From: Haemaphysalis longicornis
Taxonomy: Eukaryota; Arthropoda; Arachnida; Ixodida; Ixodidae
Assembly (NCBI GenBank): GCA_013339765.2
Contig: JABSTR010000943.1
Coordinates: 36,001-100,000 of the forward strand
Reading direction: 5' to 3'
DNA: 64,000 nt
The notes under the pieces are model-generated. The model had not been told where the DNA came from. It made no database searches and worked only from the letters and a program-made list of their open reading frames with translations. The translations under genes and the position numbers were made by a program. How positions within the stretch are numbered: position 1 is the first letter of the stretch; the number at the start of each line of letters is the position of its first letter. Shown in pieces: positions 32,720 to 44,660 of this stretch.

Positions 32720-35110
32720 TTGACTGGTCTATGGTAACTGAAAAAACCAATGTTGATGACCAAGTAGATCAGCTTACGGAACTTATCTTAAGCAGTATGC
32801 GCAAATATATTCCACAATATACTCCTAAACTCCATAAATATCCCCCCTGGTTCTCGTCTGAACTTATAAGTGCTCTAAAGCATAAAGATCGCGCACACAG
32901 AAAGCTTAAAAGCACTCCATCTCTCGAGCGCAAGGAAGATTTCCGATGCCTTCGAACTCTCTGTAAACGCCTATATAAACGGGATCACAGTTCATATATT
33001 GCACACTTAGAAAAAGCGCCTCTGACAGGCCGGCTGAGTTCTGGAAGTATGTACGCAAACGGTTCTAACAAAAGTGAAGAGCCTTTAATACTACTGGACT
33101 CCTATGGAACAGAACTACAAGCCGTTCGCTGACTGTTTTGCCACGCAGTTCTCTTCAGTTTATAAAGCCTCTGACTCTAGCACTACTATCGAGCAACATT
33201 TGGAAATCAACACACCCAATGCTCTGTCGCTAGATGAAAATCTCATCAGATAATGCATTAAGCGCTTGAAACCATCCTTATCATGTGGTCCAGATGGTAT
33301 CCCCTCAGCCATACTAAAAAGCTTATAGCAGTATATTGGTCCCAGTACTGACTAGCATATTTAATAACTGTCTGATTACTTCCACATTTCCTAGCATGTG
33401 GAAAATTGCTCGTGTTTTTCCAGTATTTAAGGTCTGGCTCCTAAAACTGATGTCTCGAATTATCGACCGATTTCTCTTCTCTGTGCCATGTCAAAGATTT
33501 TTGAGCTGGCCCTTCACCACATTACTGTCTTTTAATGTGAAAAACTCATTGAATAATAATCAACATGGATTTGTCCCTGGCCGCTCAACCGTCACTAATC
33601 TTGCCAGTTTCATGACGCAAATATCTACACCTGTATTCCAGAGAGGACAGGTCGACACCATTTACTGTGACCTCAGCAAAGCGTCCGATGTAGTCAAGTC
33701 ACTCAATGCTTATGATTAAACTTGCTCATTTTGATGTTGACACCGCTGTTGTGAATCTATTGCATAGCTACCTTCGTGACAGATCATGTTATGTTGCCGT
33801 CAATGGCCAAACGTCCTCCTTTTACAAAGTGACCAGTGGTGTACCTCAGGGTTCGGTATTAGGCCCACTCCTCTTTTTAATGTAAGTTAACGACGTTTCT
33901 TCTGCCATTCGCAATTCTTCTTTCCTTTTGTATGCAGATGATATAAAGATATTCAGGTAAATTCATTCATTTAACGACTGTCGCTTGTTGCAGTCTGATT
34001 TGTGTTCTTTTTCAGAATGGTGTAAAAACATAACCTTTCTCTCAATATTTCAAAGACAAAAGTCATGAGTTTCACTCGCAAATCATCTAGCGTACTCTTT
34101 TTTATACTCTGTCAATTCTGTGTCTTTATGTAGGGTTTGTGAGATCAATGATCTCGGCGTTCTCTTGATAGCACCTTGCATTTTTCAGCTCATACTAAGC
34201 GATGTATGCTATGCGGGGTCTTCGTTCTCTCGGCTGTGTTTGTAGAATATCGAGAGAATTCAATTCTCCTATGCCACTCCGCAAATTGTACACCGCAATA
34301 TGTCTTCCTCAGCTGAGTATGCATCTGTGATCTGGAATGGCATCTCTAATTCCTTAAGTAACGTAAGTTGAGCGTGTCCAGAAAAAATTTCTAAGCGTTT
34401 ACAACCATCGCTTCGCTACGAATGACTCTGGCTCGTGTTCTAACACCGCTGAACTATTGTCACTGCCTTCACTTCGCTGCCGGCGAAATCGCGCCGATCT
34501 CTTCTTTCTTTTTCAAGCTCGTTCACCCGGTACTATTCCTGTCCTATACTGCTCAAAAGTATTAATTTTCGGATTCCGCGGAAGCAAACAAGAGAGAGCA
34601 GGCCGTTTCTCTGTAACTACCCGCCTCTCTCAGCACTCAACCCGTCAACAGGATACAAAGTCTTTATAATTTTATTTCTTGACCTTCGATGTTTTTGATG
34701 GGTCACAGTTAATCGTTTTCCTCCAAGGTTTCTACCGTATAAGATAACATCACATGTGCAATTATCTATCCTTCTCTTTTAGTTTATCTGGCGCATTGTT
34801 GTATGTATCTATGTATGTATGTATGTATATTATCTGACTTTTCGTCATTATCATTAGCTATTTCTCATACTGTGTTATTATACTTTTGTCCTGTCATCCT
34901 AATATTTCTGTGCGCATTGTATCTCTGATAGTTTTCTTCTGAACAGTCATCTTGTTCAATTGTGTTATTCTTAGTTTTTTTTGTTTCTTTTTTTTTTGCG
35001 CCAGCATCAAGACCTCTCGGTTGTTCCTGGGCACGTTAAATAAAGATTAATATTGATTGATGATTAGATTGATGATGATTGATTGATTGATTGATTATTG
35101 ATTGATTATA
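32719..35110 (+). pseudogene. CR1-like LINE, copy 2 (5'-truncated)
   Basis: It begins after the endonuclease, in the linker: QLTELILSSMRKYIPQYTPK, YPPWFSSELISALKHKD and FRCLRTLCKRLYKRD. RT follows in several frames: IKRLKPSLSCGPDGIPSAIL, YRPISLLCAMSKIFE, NNNQHGFVPGRSTVTNLASF, TIYCDLSKASDVV (F-D changed to S-D), SGVPQGSVLGPLLF and LLYADDIKIFR with an intact YADD. Numerous stops and shifts follow. The 3' UTR (34670-35040) contains a TATG repeat (about 34800-34830) and the family 3' box at 34998, then a (GATT)n tail to about 35110. Confidence 0.85.
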
Positions 35111-36680
35111 TATACGTGGCCGCTCGACCACTACAAACTTAGTTTCTTTTATGGAACATGCGTCAAAGGCAGTGGAAGACCGAGGCCAATTTGACGTGGT
35201 ATACTGTGACCTTAGCAAGGCGTTCGATGTGGTTTCCCATTCATTGTTGTGTAAAAAACTTTCCCACCTTGACATTCCTGATCCGTTGCTAGATCTGCTG
35301 CGTGACTACCTTACCAGTCGTCACTGCTACGTTCACTGTAACGGGCTACACTCCGGAACGTACTCAGCCACCAGCGGGGTGCCTCAAGGCTCTGTCCTTG
35401 GACCTCTTTTGTTTTCACTCTTTGTCAACGATGTTTCGACAGCAATTCAGTACTCATCGTTCTTGCTATAACGCAGACGATATTAAAATATTCAAAGTGA
35501 TTGGCAACATCTCAGACTGTGCACAACTGCAATGTGATATCGCCGCGTTTTCGGACTGGTGCAACAGAATAAGTTGATACTTAACAGTGCAAAAACCAAA
35601 GTGGTGTCGTATACCCGTAAAACAGATGATATCAATTTCACCTATCGTATAAGTGAAGAAGATCTGAATCGGGTATGTCAAATCAGAGACTTGGGAGTTT
35701 TGTTTGACTCTAAGCTCACATTTACAGCTCATACTAATGAGATTACCCGTCGTGCATTGCGAACACTAGGTGCAACATGTCGTGTCTCTCAGAGAATTCA
35801 ACTATCCAGACACATTTCTTCAGCTCTATACCTCAATGTGCCGCCCTCTATTGGAATACGCATCCGTGGTCTGGAATGCAACGTGTCGGTCCAACGCGGC
35901 GGCCATTGAGAGAGTGCAAACTAAATTTCTCTCAATACTAAAAGATAGGTACGCTACTGCGAAGGCTAAAGATTATCCTGGTGTTGATGCCGCCAGCTTG
36001 CTTGTAATGGACCCACTACACAGCCGGAGGGCCAAGGCTGACCTTTTATTCTTGTACAAACTGGTCCACAGCCTCATTGATTGTACAGAGTTGTTGGGTC
36101 CCATAAATTTGAGAACCCCGACAGGCAACACCAGGGCACCTAGACCGTTTCATGTCCCCGCCCGTGTCAAGAGTCCCATGGGACGCATTCAGCACCTATA
36201 CAATATGCACGCAGAAAGTTTGGACGTATTCCATCGTCCCTTTCCAGCTTTTTGTAAGGAACTGCGTGGCTTGACAAACCAGGAGTAGTTTGCTTGCCCT
36301 AGTATGTAACTTCAACTCACACACTTTATGCTACCGGGGTTAGGTTTATCTATGTATGTATGCTAATTGTTTCGATGATTCACTTGTGTATGTAAGTTTT
36401 ATGCCTTCATTGTGGCGTGATTTTTAGCTAATATCTTTTTCCGGTTTACATATTTCAGTGTACAGAGTTTTAATCATGCCTTGTTGTCTTACACTTGCCT
36501 TGTTTGCATATGTGCGCGGGTCATGTGCGTGTGTCGGCGTGTGTGTATCTCAAAGTGTCTCATTCTCGTTCAGACTAAGCAATGCTATTTTCTATATTTT
36601 TCTGAGATATGCACTTTTCTTTCCGCACCAGCACATCGTTCCTGGACACACTATTAAACAATTAATTGGTTGATTCATTC
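35111..36680 (+). pseudogene. CR1-like LINE, copy 3 (5'-truncated within RT)
   Basis: It starts inside RT at RGRSTTTNLVSFMEHASKAV immediately after the tail of copy 2, then VVYCDLSKAFDVVSHSLL, TSGVPQGSVLGPLLFSLFVN and a stop at 35469. The catalytic box is altered to Y-N-A-D-D by three extra bases. The next frame reads NSAKTKVVSYTRKT, IRDLGVLFDSKLTF, and after another shift PLLEYASVVWNATCRSNAA to the C-terminal stop at 36286. The 3' box is shortened (CACCAGCACATCGTTCCTGG at 36626), and the tail (TTAATTGGTTGATTCATTCG) is degenerate. Confidence 0.87.
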
Positions 36681-37158
36681 GTCATTTTTATTATCTCTGC
36701 GATTTGTGGTCTGATCATTATGTCTATACTCCTGCCATTGTTTTTTCGCTATTTTTCTGTCAAACGTGTTGCTATGTTTGTTGTGCGTCTCGACAAGATG
36801 GGACATTGCAAAGGCATCGCTCGTTTTACGCTAATACTTTATTGCAGTGCAACTTTTCAGAAATCTAAACTCTCGTTTTATATGTACACTCTGTCTCTAT
36901 CATATGCACTGTGCTATTTGTTGTATATTTCCTTTTCTCAAGTGCCTGAACGTTTCGCTGGCCGAGGGCCATAGTTTGCAACACTGTTTTTTTTTGCTTT
37001 TTTTTCGGAATATCTGTAAGTATTTTTACTTTATTTTTTCTGTCATATCGAGAATTTGTGTGTTGTGTCGTGCTTTTCTACGTTTCTGTTATTAATGTTT
37101 TTTATATGGTGTGCCAGCACCAAGACCTTAGGGTTGTTCCTGGCACCGAAAATAAAGG

Positions 37159-37212
<54 letters not shown>

Positions 37213-37218
37213 AATTGA

Positions 37219-37256
<38 letters not shown>

Positions 37257-37262
37257 GATTGA

Positions 37263-37295
<33 letters not shown>

Positions 37296-37310
37296 ATTAT
37301 TATTACCGTC
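36681..37310 (+). mobile_element. CR1-like LINE, copy 4 (3' UTR only)
   Basis: There is no coding sequence. The T-rich stretch resembles the 3' UTR style of copies 1-3 and ends with the shared box GTGCCAGCACCAAGACCTTA at 37111, an AATAAA and a long (GATT)n tail. It starts directly after the tail of copy 3. Confidence 0.7.
37158..37305 (+). repeat. (GATT)n microsatellite tail
   Basis: About 145 bases of GATT repeats with a few interruptions form the 3' tail of LINE copy 4. It ends in (ATT)n. Confidence 0.95.
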
Positions 37311-37960
37311 TACTGTTACTTGAAAAAAGCATAAAACTGTCTCCGTTATGCTCGATCTTCTTTTTAAGCAGTTTCTAACATCATTCATTTCACTGGTTAA
37401 AAAATACTAAATAGCAGCTCTTGCGAAACCAAGACTGCTGAAAATTACACGCGAATGAGGGGAGCTGAAGGCTCGCGAATTTTTTCTCCACACTTGAGGG
37501 CCATGGAGGCCAGGAACGGCTCCCTCCAAAAGAAAAATGCATGCCAAGTTCACGTAAACAAAAGTTGCTCACGTGTGCGTTAATCTTTTCGCGCTAAGGT
37601 TTGAACTGCGTGTGAACTTTGCAGCTAACCACGAAGGTAGTGTGAAATCAGGCGTTGCGTTAGCGTTTTTTTTAATGAAAATGAAAGCAGGACCCTCGTA
37701 TGTACCTTTCGCTTCGTTTTTCCATGAAACCAATTAATTGATGCAAATAAAATCAGAAAACCAGTAGTAACCCCAAGTTTGCGAATAGGCATATACGCAA
37801 TTTGTTAGCTCTGATAGTCGTGGTCAATTGAGAGCGACTCATACAACGTTATTCGTCAAGGAGACGAATACTCAGACAATGCCCGAAGTCGAGAAAAAGG
37901 CCGCGAGGCTGACATAGCGGTTACATTGGAATACAACAGTGGACAGCACCACATCATGGT
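37311..37960. other. Unassigned region
   Basis: No gene is recognised. CCATGGAGGCC with GGCTCCCTCC at 37500-37530 faintly recalls the ends of the TIR element at 2310, but the match is too short to call. Confidence 0.4.
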
Positions 37961-37964
37961 GTTT

Positions 37965-38172
37965 TAAGTGCGGAGCACTTTAGTGTCCCGGCTTGTCGGC
38001 GTAGCGCCACCGGGTCACGGCGTCCCGCGCCCAAACAGAGGCTCCGAAAACAAAACCCCTTCTCATGGTCGGGATAGAACCTGGGTTCGTGACCTTACGA
38101 AGCTATGTGTATCCCATTGTGCCACAGAGCCATACGTTCCTAATATGCAAATTGTTCGGAGGGATTTTGCGC
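37965..38172 (-). mobile_element. tRNA-derived SINE
   Basis: On the minus strand GGCTCTGTGGCACAATGGGA (A-box region) is followed by GGTTCTATCCC, a full match to the B-box GGTTCNANNCC, 40-odd bases on. The body continues GC-rich to about 37965. A- and B-boxes are RNA polymerase III promoter elements kept from a tRNA ancestor. The acceptor stem does not close, so it is not a tRNA gene. Confidence 0.65.
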
Positions 38173-38249
38173 TGCGCCGTTGCCACGGACGCTGCCGTTG
38201 CTAGGCCGCAAATAAGTTCTCGATAATACAGAATGTGGAGAATATCAGG

Positions 38250-38344
38250 AATTAACGCGTTAATTACGCAAAATTAGTGAAACTAAGACCAGCGTCTCTT
38301 TATAGGTCTTTTTAGGGGCGGCGACGCCCCATCTTCACTAATTT
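38250..38344. repeat. Palindrome and fold-back repeat
   Basis: AATTAACGCGTTAATT (38250-38265) is a perfect 16-bp palindrome. Just after it, AAAATTAGTGAA (38271-38282) pairs exactly with TTCACTAATTTT (38333-38344) around a 50-nt spacer. Confidence 0.8.
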
Positions 38345-38587
38345 TGTTATCAACGTCAGACTGATACCGAAACTAGTCAAGAGAGGGTGCCACAGCCAAT
38401 CTTGGCGGAAGAGCAGGAGCAACGCCGCCTGTATTAAGCAATGTTGCACAGGCGGCGTCGGTAGGATACACCTATAAAGGCAACCTGCGAACAGCCAGTC
38501 TTTCCCGCATAAACGTACAACAGCTGCCTCGGATAGAGCGAATGTGGGCGCTTTCTCGGTATAACAGCGACGCCGCAGGGCCCATTT

Positions 38588-38890
38588 GTCAGTGCGACAA
38601 CGTGAAGCAGAAGCCAAGCGTCAACGAAGAAGAGGAAAATCCCCGGCTTCGTCAAGCAGCAGTCACCGCCATGGACGCGGAACAGGTGACACGGTTCCAG
38701 CGACAGCGAAGAACGTTTGCTCGCGAAAGACAGCGACGCCGGTTGGCCAATTCATGTGCGTGACAATGTCAAGCAGAAGTCAAGCACAGGGAAAGAGGAG
38801 AAGAACCCCAGCTTCTCAGGAAGTAGTCAATGCTAAAGAGCGAAGAAAGGCGAAAACTTTGGTTAATGTTAAGGAAGCTGCTGCGCAGTT
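38588..38890 (+). pseudogene. Arg/Glu-rich duplicated coding-like repeat
   Basis: One frame reads VRQREAEAKRQRR and, shifted, ENPRLRQAAVTAMDAEQ and RERQRRRLANS. About 164 bp later, GTGCGTGACAATGTCAAGCA starts a second copy of the same DNA unit. Repeated R-E-A-E-A-x-R-Q-R-R units preceding replication proteins occur in some mobile elements such as Helitrons; that link is my recollection and is untested here. No helicase or other domain follows. Frameshifts break it. Confidence 0.4.
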
Positions 38891-38899
38891 TTAAAAGCT

Positions 38900-41185
38900 T
38901 TCACGTTGAGTGGAACTGCTTTATTTTTTCATTAGACGATGCCCTGTGCATTATGGTGTATTTACGCTGCACTGTGCCAACGACAAAAGAAGTGTGATGG
39001 ACCAGGCAGGGCCATGCATCTTTCTTGTCTAGTGAGAGTCAGCACTGGCTGCACAATTGGGCAGGTTCGGGAAGCTGTATAACAGTGGCACTTACAGCGC
39101 AAGAAATTATTTTGGTGGTGGCATATGCTTACAGGCATACAATTCACTCAAACTGCTCTTGAAGGTTAATCCATTTTACGAGTCATTCTATGTAGCGCCA
39201 TGCTTGATGAACTTTTATTACACAGCACGTGCACATATCAAGCTCCGCAAGTATGAAATATGAAGCGTTTGCCCACGTTGAGCGGCGGCAGGGAGGCATA
39301 ACGTGAGTGGTAAATCCACTTACGAATGAAACTGCTAGACAGAATCCCGGGAAAGTGGTACTCGGTAATTCCCCAATTTAGTGTTTAGGAGAAAAACAAT
39401 GTCAACATTGGGGTATACTCTACTTCTCTAGATTGAAGAAATCCACGAAGACTCCATTGTGACAATTTCATTGGGCGAATAACGAAATATGAAACCTACC
39501 ATAGACGAGCGCCGGAAAAAGTATTTCGTTACTTCGCGTAGCAAACTTTTCAACGATGTGTTCTCCGTGGAATCCTTCAGTCTCGAGAAGTTTACTGTAA
39601 TCATAATCATTCAGGTGGTTGTATTGTTTTTTTTAGCTGTTCGATTGTGATTTACCGAATAGCTCGTTCCTGGGTTCCCTCGTTAGCATTTCCATGTGTT
39701 AGGGGATCTGTCATACACATCAAGCCGGCTGCTTCCGCTGCTCATTAGGTGCGAAACCGGGGGTGATTCGTACTGTGTATATTGAGGTACTGTACAGGTG
39801 GCCAAATCTTTAACTAGGGTGGAAGCGCTGCGATTTCTCGGTCTTATGACGCTCTAAGGAAGAGCCTATCAGACGGTGGGCCTGTTTGCAACTTGGTTTC
39901 CGACGTGTTTGTAACTCGACCTTTTTGTAATCTGCCTTCCGTCCTACGCCTCTGACGCATGAAACGTCGCCCCTCCTGAACGCTACTTAAATATTTGGCC
40001 GACTGTACCTTGCAAGTTGGCCAAGTGGGACAGCAGAAACACGAGACATACCCCCAAGAACGCGGGGACGAGAGTTTCGTTACTTCACGCAGATAAAGTT
40101 TCAATTATGAACCCGTTCCAAGCTGCCGAGTTGTCCTTGATTACCATACGACATCTTTTCGTGTATGCCTTACATGGAGTTGTCTAATGATGAGCTGTCT
40201 AACGATGCACAAGCGATCACCATACGCCTGCTTCGAAAGAAATCAACAAAATGGACAATCCATGCGGAAAGCGTACAAAGTTTGTAGAATGAGGCCACCA
40301 AGCACCGTTTCTTATTGGGACACTTTATCAGCGCTGTGGAATAGAACCCATGCCTCACTCCTTTCCTCCCCTCCCCCTCCCGACGCCACAATGGGGAGTT
40401 TTAGAATAGGAAGCCCAACGCTCTAGGTTCCCCAAGCGGCTTGCTGCGCCGTGCTCCGCATGCCCAGAACTCAAGCCGTCCTTGGGGTGTTGGTTTTGCG
40501 TTGAGCGCGCGCGCTATTTTGCCGAAATAGTGGGCGTCCCAAAGCTGGCCCCATGAGGAGCTTACGTTCCTCACCTCGCTCTCCCAGTCAGCGAGGATCC
40601 GCATGACACGGCTGAAGCGAAAGTTACGGTTCGTTTCCCGATGAACTTTGGGAGCAACGACGATCGCCAGGCTAAATTTGTAGATTTCGGGCGTCCTTTC
40701 CAAGAAATTGATAAAATAGGAAATTATGAAACGTCTTCTGCCCTAAAAAACAGTCCGCACCACGCGGGCCATGCACATGCAAACATGAACGCCGCGACTG
40801 CAGGTACGGCCCACGAAGCGGCTCGAACCAGCGCATGCCATGCCCGCAACAGCCTGTCGCCGCTCTTCCAAATCAATCTGATAGAGCAAAAAAAGTTCCA
40901 CATTGGAGAAAGTGGATGTTAGGGTGTTGTAAAGTTGCGCTAGTAATTGTGATCAGCGGTGATTTTAACACCGGTGATAACATGTCCACCTGTAGGCTGA
41001 GGCTACATTCATCTACGCTTACCAGTCGCGGAGGTAGCAAGTGCCCGTGCACACGCGGTGCGGCCAGCACACGACGGATGGCGCTACCTGCGTGGAAGAA
41101 TCAAAGTAGGCCACGGCAGGCATCTTGATCACCGATGGCTAAAATGGCCATCACCCCGAAAAACAAAGTTCCACACACATACAAG
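38900..41185. other. Unassigned region with a dispersed repeat pair
   Basis: No gene is recognised. TTTCGTTACTTC(G/A)CG(T/C)AG followed by a TTTCAA block occurs near 39523 and near 40074, suggesting two pieces of one repeat family. GGAGTTTTAGAATAGGAAGC near 40396 looks like a repeat edge, but its partner is not clear. Confidence 0.4.
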
Positions 41186-41189
41186 AAAG

Positions 41190-41480
41190 GGGATTTATTT
41201 ATTATTTATCTATTTATAGTGCCTCAAGGGCCCCAGTTAAGGGGTCCTTGAGGGGTTAGACAGTTCACTAACAGATTACTTGTTCGATGATTTCTTTGAA
41301 ATGGGCGATGCAGGAGTGGTGCACGATGTCTGCAGGAAGATCGTTCCACTTCGTTGATGTTTGTACAAAAAACGGTAGAGTGATGGGCAGTGCTATGATA
41401 GTGATGGTAAGGGATGATAGTGTGGTGAAAAGATGTGTTATGGATTGTCATTCGCAACTGTACTGCTAGCCGCGATCGAA
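41190..41480 (-). pseudogene. LINE ORF2 C-terminus and tail, minus strand
   Basis: On the minus strand PFFVQTSTKWNDLPADIVHH followed by SCIAHFKEIIEQV and a stop at 41268-41270 is the typical end of a LINE ORF2 (W-N-x-L-P-x-x-I-V). About 70 nt of 3' UTR then reach (AAATAA)n near 41190. The upstream part is a CAT/CCA-rich low-complexity stretch, so only the last 40 codons are recognisable. Confidence 0.65.
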
Positions 41481-41542
41481 CATCTGCCCCGATGCGAAGC
41501 CTGAAATCCTTAACATCCCTGCAACCAAAACCGGCTGCTAGT

Positions 41543-42149
41543 TGTTGGGAAGACCCTATTACATGCTCGAAGACATCCCGGAACCGCCCTCCGTCGCCTC
41601 CGTAATGCGTGGTAGCATGGTGAAGAGGGGCCAGCAAAAGCTGCTGCCTTTGTGATGACGACAAGAAGCCGAAGGCCAACTTAACAGGTTACTGCATGGC
41701 GAAAGACGAGCCAAAACAATGCAGGAGCAATACCCTTCCTGGCAAGGTTACAGCTGAATCGACAGGTCCACAGCGTGAATTCGCTGCTGAAAAACGAATT
41801 GAACTGTCCACCGAGGGGCGCGTTTCCCAGTGCTTCTGTGCACACGGCCAGAAAACAGCACAGACACACACAAAACTTGTTCCCGAGTTCGTGAGTGCAG
41901 GCAGTGGCGGCGCTCGTTCATTCTGCGAGAGACGGGAGAGGAGACCTCGGCTGCAGCGCCAGCTTCGCCGGTGCATGTCTCAAAACGAAATTTATTTCGT
42001 GCTTTGCAACAGCCACGGCTCGAGTTATCGTTGGCGGGGCCTCTGCGACGACGTATTTTGAGGAAGGCTGGCTGTCAGCAAGGCACAGGTGCGCTACACG
42101 AAGATCTCCGCACGCGGCAAACGGGGTAGGGGCACGCTGAATGGTAACA
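41543..42149 (-). repeat. 3' LTR of the tRNA-Leu-primed retroelement (copy B)
   Basis: It aligns along its length with 44875-45503 (for example the 'ccgtcgcctccgt', 'tttgtgatgacgacaaga' and 'ttactgcatggcgaaagacgag' blocks). It begins TGTT and ends GTAACA, about 607 bp. A short GAAGAC-bounded insertion near 41550-41575 makes its inner end differ from the other LTR. On the minus strand it lies downstream of the internal region. Confidence 0.7.
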
Positions 42150-42160
42150 GCTTCTCCGCC
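42150..42160 (-). other. Candidate polypurine tract
   Basis: The minus strand reads GGCGGAGAAG directly before the LTR start. This is the expected position of the plus-strand primer in an LTR retroelement. Confidence 0.45.
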
Positions 42161-43790
42161 GGGTGGTCGGAGATCCCGATGGACAAAAGGCAGCAACCAT
42201 TGTTTTAAGGAATGGTCTTGAAGAGATGAGCTTGGCAGACGCTCGACTCCAGGCCTGGGTCGAACGACACTGTGCTGGTGCTTCACCGGACCGGTCACTG
42301 GACGAATAGTTGGTCCCCAGGAACATCTCTGGCTTGGTTAGGTAAGGAACACAACAACATACAAAACACGACCGCATCGCCGGCAAGTGTGAAGACAAAT
42401 TCACACTGAAGCTCAACCATTCTTTTAGTTGCGACAAAAATACGAAATTAACTAACTGTACTAGTTAGACAAGCACAAAGCCTTGAAAGGGGGACATTTC
42501 ACGTCAATGGAAATGTCGCACACAAAAACAAATGTAATTGTAAAGGGCGAAACATACTTGAGGAAAAAACAGCAAACGCGATAGTCAGGCGTCTACAGGC
42601 CACTTCTAGCGGTGAGATCTGTGGCTTGACCTCCCGGCATTGTCCTGAGCTTTCCCCTTTTGGAATAGCACCTCAGGTGCGCCCATTCTCGGAAGGCTGC
42701 TGCGACCGCGTGAGAGGATGCCGGTCATCCTTTCCGACAGAGGTCGAGCGAACGGAGGTGCGGGCGAGATTTTCTGGGACTAAAACGAGAGGCGCGCACT
42801 CCTTTTTCGAGGCGACGCTCCCTTGGCGCGATGCAAGCTCACTTCTTTACTCCTCGGCGTGCCCACAATGAAACACGCGCCGCAAGAATGCCGGCAACTT
42901 TTTCCTCTGTCGTCGTTCTTCAACTTTTCCGAACGCCTTCCCGAAGCGAACATCGAAACGCCTTTTCGTTCTCTCTTCTATAAGCTCCTGCTGGTCGGTT
43001 CCCGACTTCGGCGCAGCCACAGGCGACACCGAAATCTCGACTAGCTCAGCGAATATTGGCCTGTCGTCGGGAGCATCAGTTGGGAGTGACAAGGGCACTA
43101 CGTGCCCTTTAGACACCTCGTAACTTCCAATAGCCCCTATCTCGTCGTCCCTCGCCTTTTCTGCAACATTCTCAGTAAACAAACACCGAAGAGTGTTATC
43201 GTTCTCCTTTCCGACTGTTAGGACTACACTATATCCAAACTGTCTGGCTTCAAAAGACGGCTCAGCCGCCCACGTCTTCGGAATCTCAACGAGCTCCGCT
43301 GATTGTTGCTCGAGATCTGGTACTTAAGCTGGTGGCCGGGCGGAATCGGCTTGCTCAGTGGCGAGATCGTCATTACTCCGAACTGAACCAGGAAAACCAT
43401 TCGATGCCTCGAATGCTATCTTAGTCACAAGGTGGCTTCATTCTCAAGTGCCATCCGAAGAAGCACCCTCCGTTGCAGCGGACTCGTCCAGCCTCTCGGT
43501 AGTCTCATCGTTTACGCGATCCTGCGAAACGTCGCCGTTCCCAAGGTCTCCCGCGAATGTGAACGATATGAACACTCTTCCGAGATGTCCAAAACCAACA
43601 CTGACACATTAACGCAGTCAGTGGACGTGCACTGCCCTCTGTCGACAGCCTGAGCTAATGCGTCTTTGTTAACTCTCTCAGCAACCTTGTCGCGCTGCTG
43701 GGCCGCGACAGCGACTTCCCAGTCGCGCACCCAAGCGTCTGCTCCTGACAGTGTTGCACGGTGCTTTCCACGAAAACGAAGCAACAATTC
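42161..43790 (-). pseudogene. Internal region of copy B (gag/pol remnant)
   Basis: From 42615 to 43550 it corresponds to copy A at 790-1740. The longest readable minus-strand stretch is 42847-43182, including GAIGSYEVSKGHVVPLSLPT and PIFAELVEISVSPVA, in a family-conserved area between gag and pol that I cannot assign to a domain. A segment near 42870-42900 reads CRHSCGACFIVGTP, which might be a decayed CCHC knuckle. I find no RT, RNase H or integrase blocks, so most of pol has been deleted. Confidence 0.45.
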
Positions 43791-43794
43791 TAAC

Positions 43795-44262
43795 TCAGGA
43801 TTTTAAAGCAAAGTTTTACTACTTTCGTCCAGCGACTTCGTGGAGGATACGCAAATGACCTTTTGACCGGAGACACACCCCCGGCGACACTCCCCTCGAA
43901 GCGCATCGCGTGATTCGCCGGGCCCGCTGTTGGCGCCTGCAGGCGCCGACAGCGGTCGCCACCGCCACTGCCGCCGAGGCAGCCAACCACCCCCCAGCCT
44001 CCATGCATGCGGCGCTCGTAGTTTCGGGCAACGTGACTCATCTCGAGGCCGGCGAACAGGAAAGGTGCGTTCGCCATGAATGTTGGCCCCGGCGAACTCC
44101 GCGTTCGCCTGGTCTCCTTCTGTGAGCGTTGCACGGAACTGAACGACTTTGAGACGTGGTCGGCACTACAGCTACATCAAAGGTTTAACCAAGCGACATC
44201 AAGACTGCGCCAGAAAAAGCCAAGCTTTTGCTTTGCATATCCAAGGTTAGCTGAGCTAAGCC
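43795..44262 (-). mobile_element. Family segment shared with copy C
   Basis: This is the reverse-complement counterpart of 11753-12285. It includes 'gccgaccacgtctcaaagtc', 'ccgtgcaacgctcac' and 'gtgtctccggt'. It lies between the gag N-terminal frame and the downstream internal region. Composition is GC-rich compared with the gag frame, so it may be an insertion carried by the family. Confidence 0.55.
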
Positions 44263-44660
44263 ACATCGATTTTTTCAACTTCACTTCTTCCAGCAGAAGA
44301 TGACTGAAGTGCTCAAGTTTCTTTTTCTCCCATTGGAGTCTCTGTCGCTCGAGCTTCTTTCCTTTCCATTGGAGCCGCTCGAGCTCGAGATAGTACTCTC
44401 GTATGTATTCCTCGTGTTGGTTTTAATCGCTCCAGTTCCTGTTATCGTTTCTCTCGCTTGCGTTCTGCCTCTGCAGCCTGACGTATAACGGCCTCCCTGT
44501 CGTTGGTAAGCTCAATGCATTCCAACAGCTCGTCATCGTCAGCCCCACAAGCCAGTATAGCCTCTATCAGCTCTGGCTTTCTCAGCGCGTCCGTAACATC
44601 CCCGTGCAAGTCTTTTGCAAGCTCTAACTACTCCGGTTTTTTCAACTCTTTCAAATTCAT
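44263..44660 (-). pseudogene. gag N-terminal region, copy B
   Basis: ATG at 44658-44660. The minus strand reads MNLKELKKPE, a TAG, LELAKDLHGDVTDALRKPEL, IEAILACGADDDELLECIEL and a charged helix ending REKR, then TAA. After a frame change it continues LELERLQWKGKKLERQRLQW. A short K-x-P-E-L helical repeat followed by a Glu/Lys/Arg coiled coil is the layout of many arthropod LTR gag N-termini. Two stops and a shift inactivate it. The leader between PBS and ATG is about 195 nt. Confidence 0.72.
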
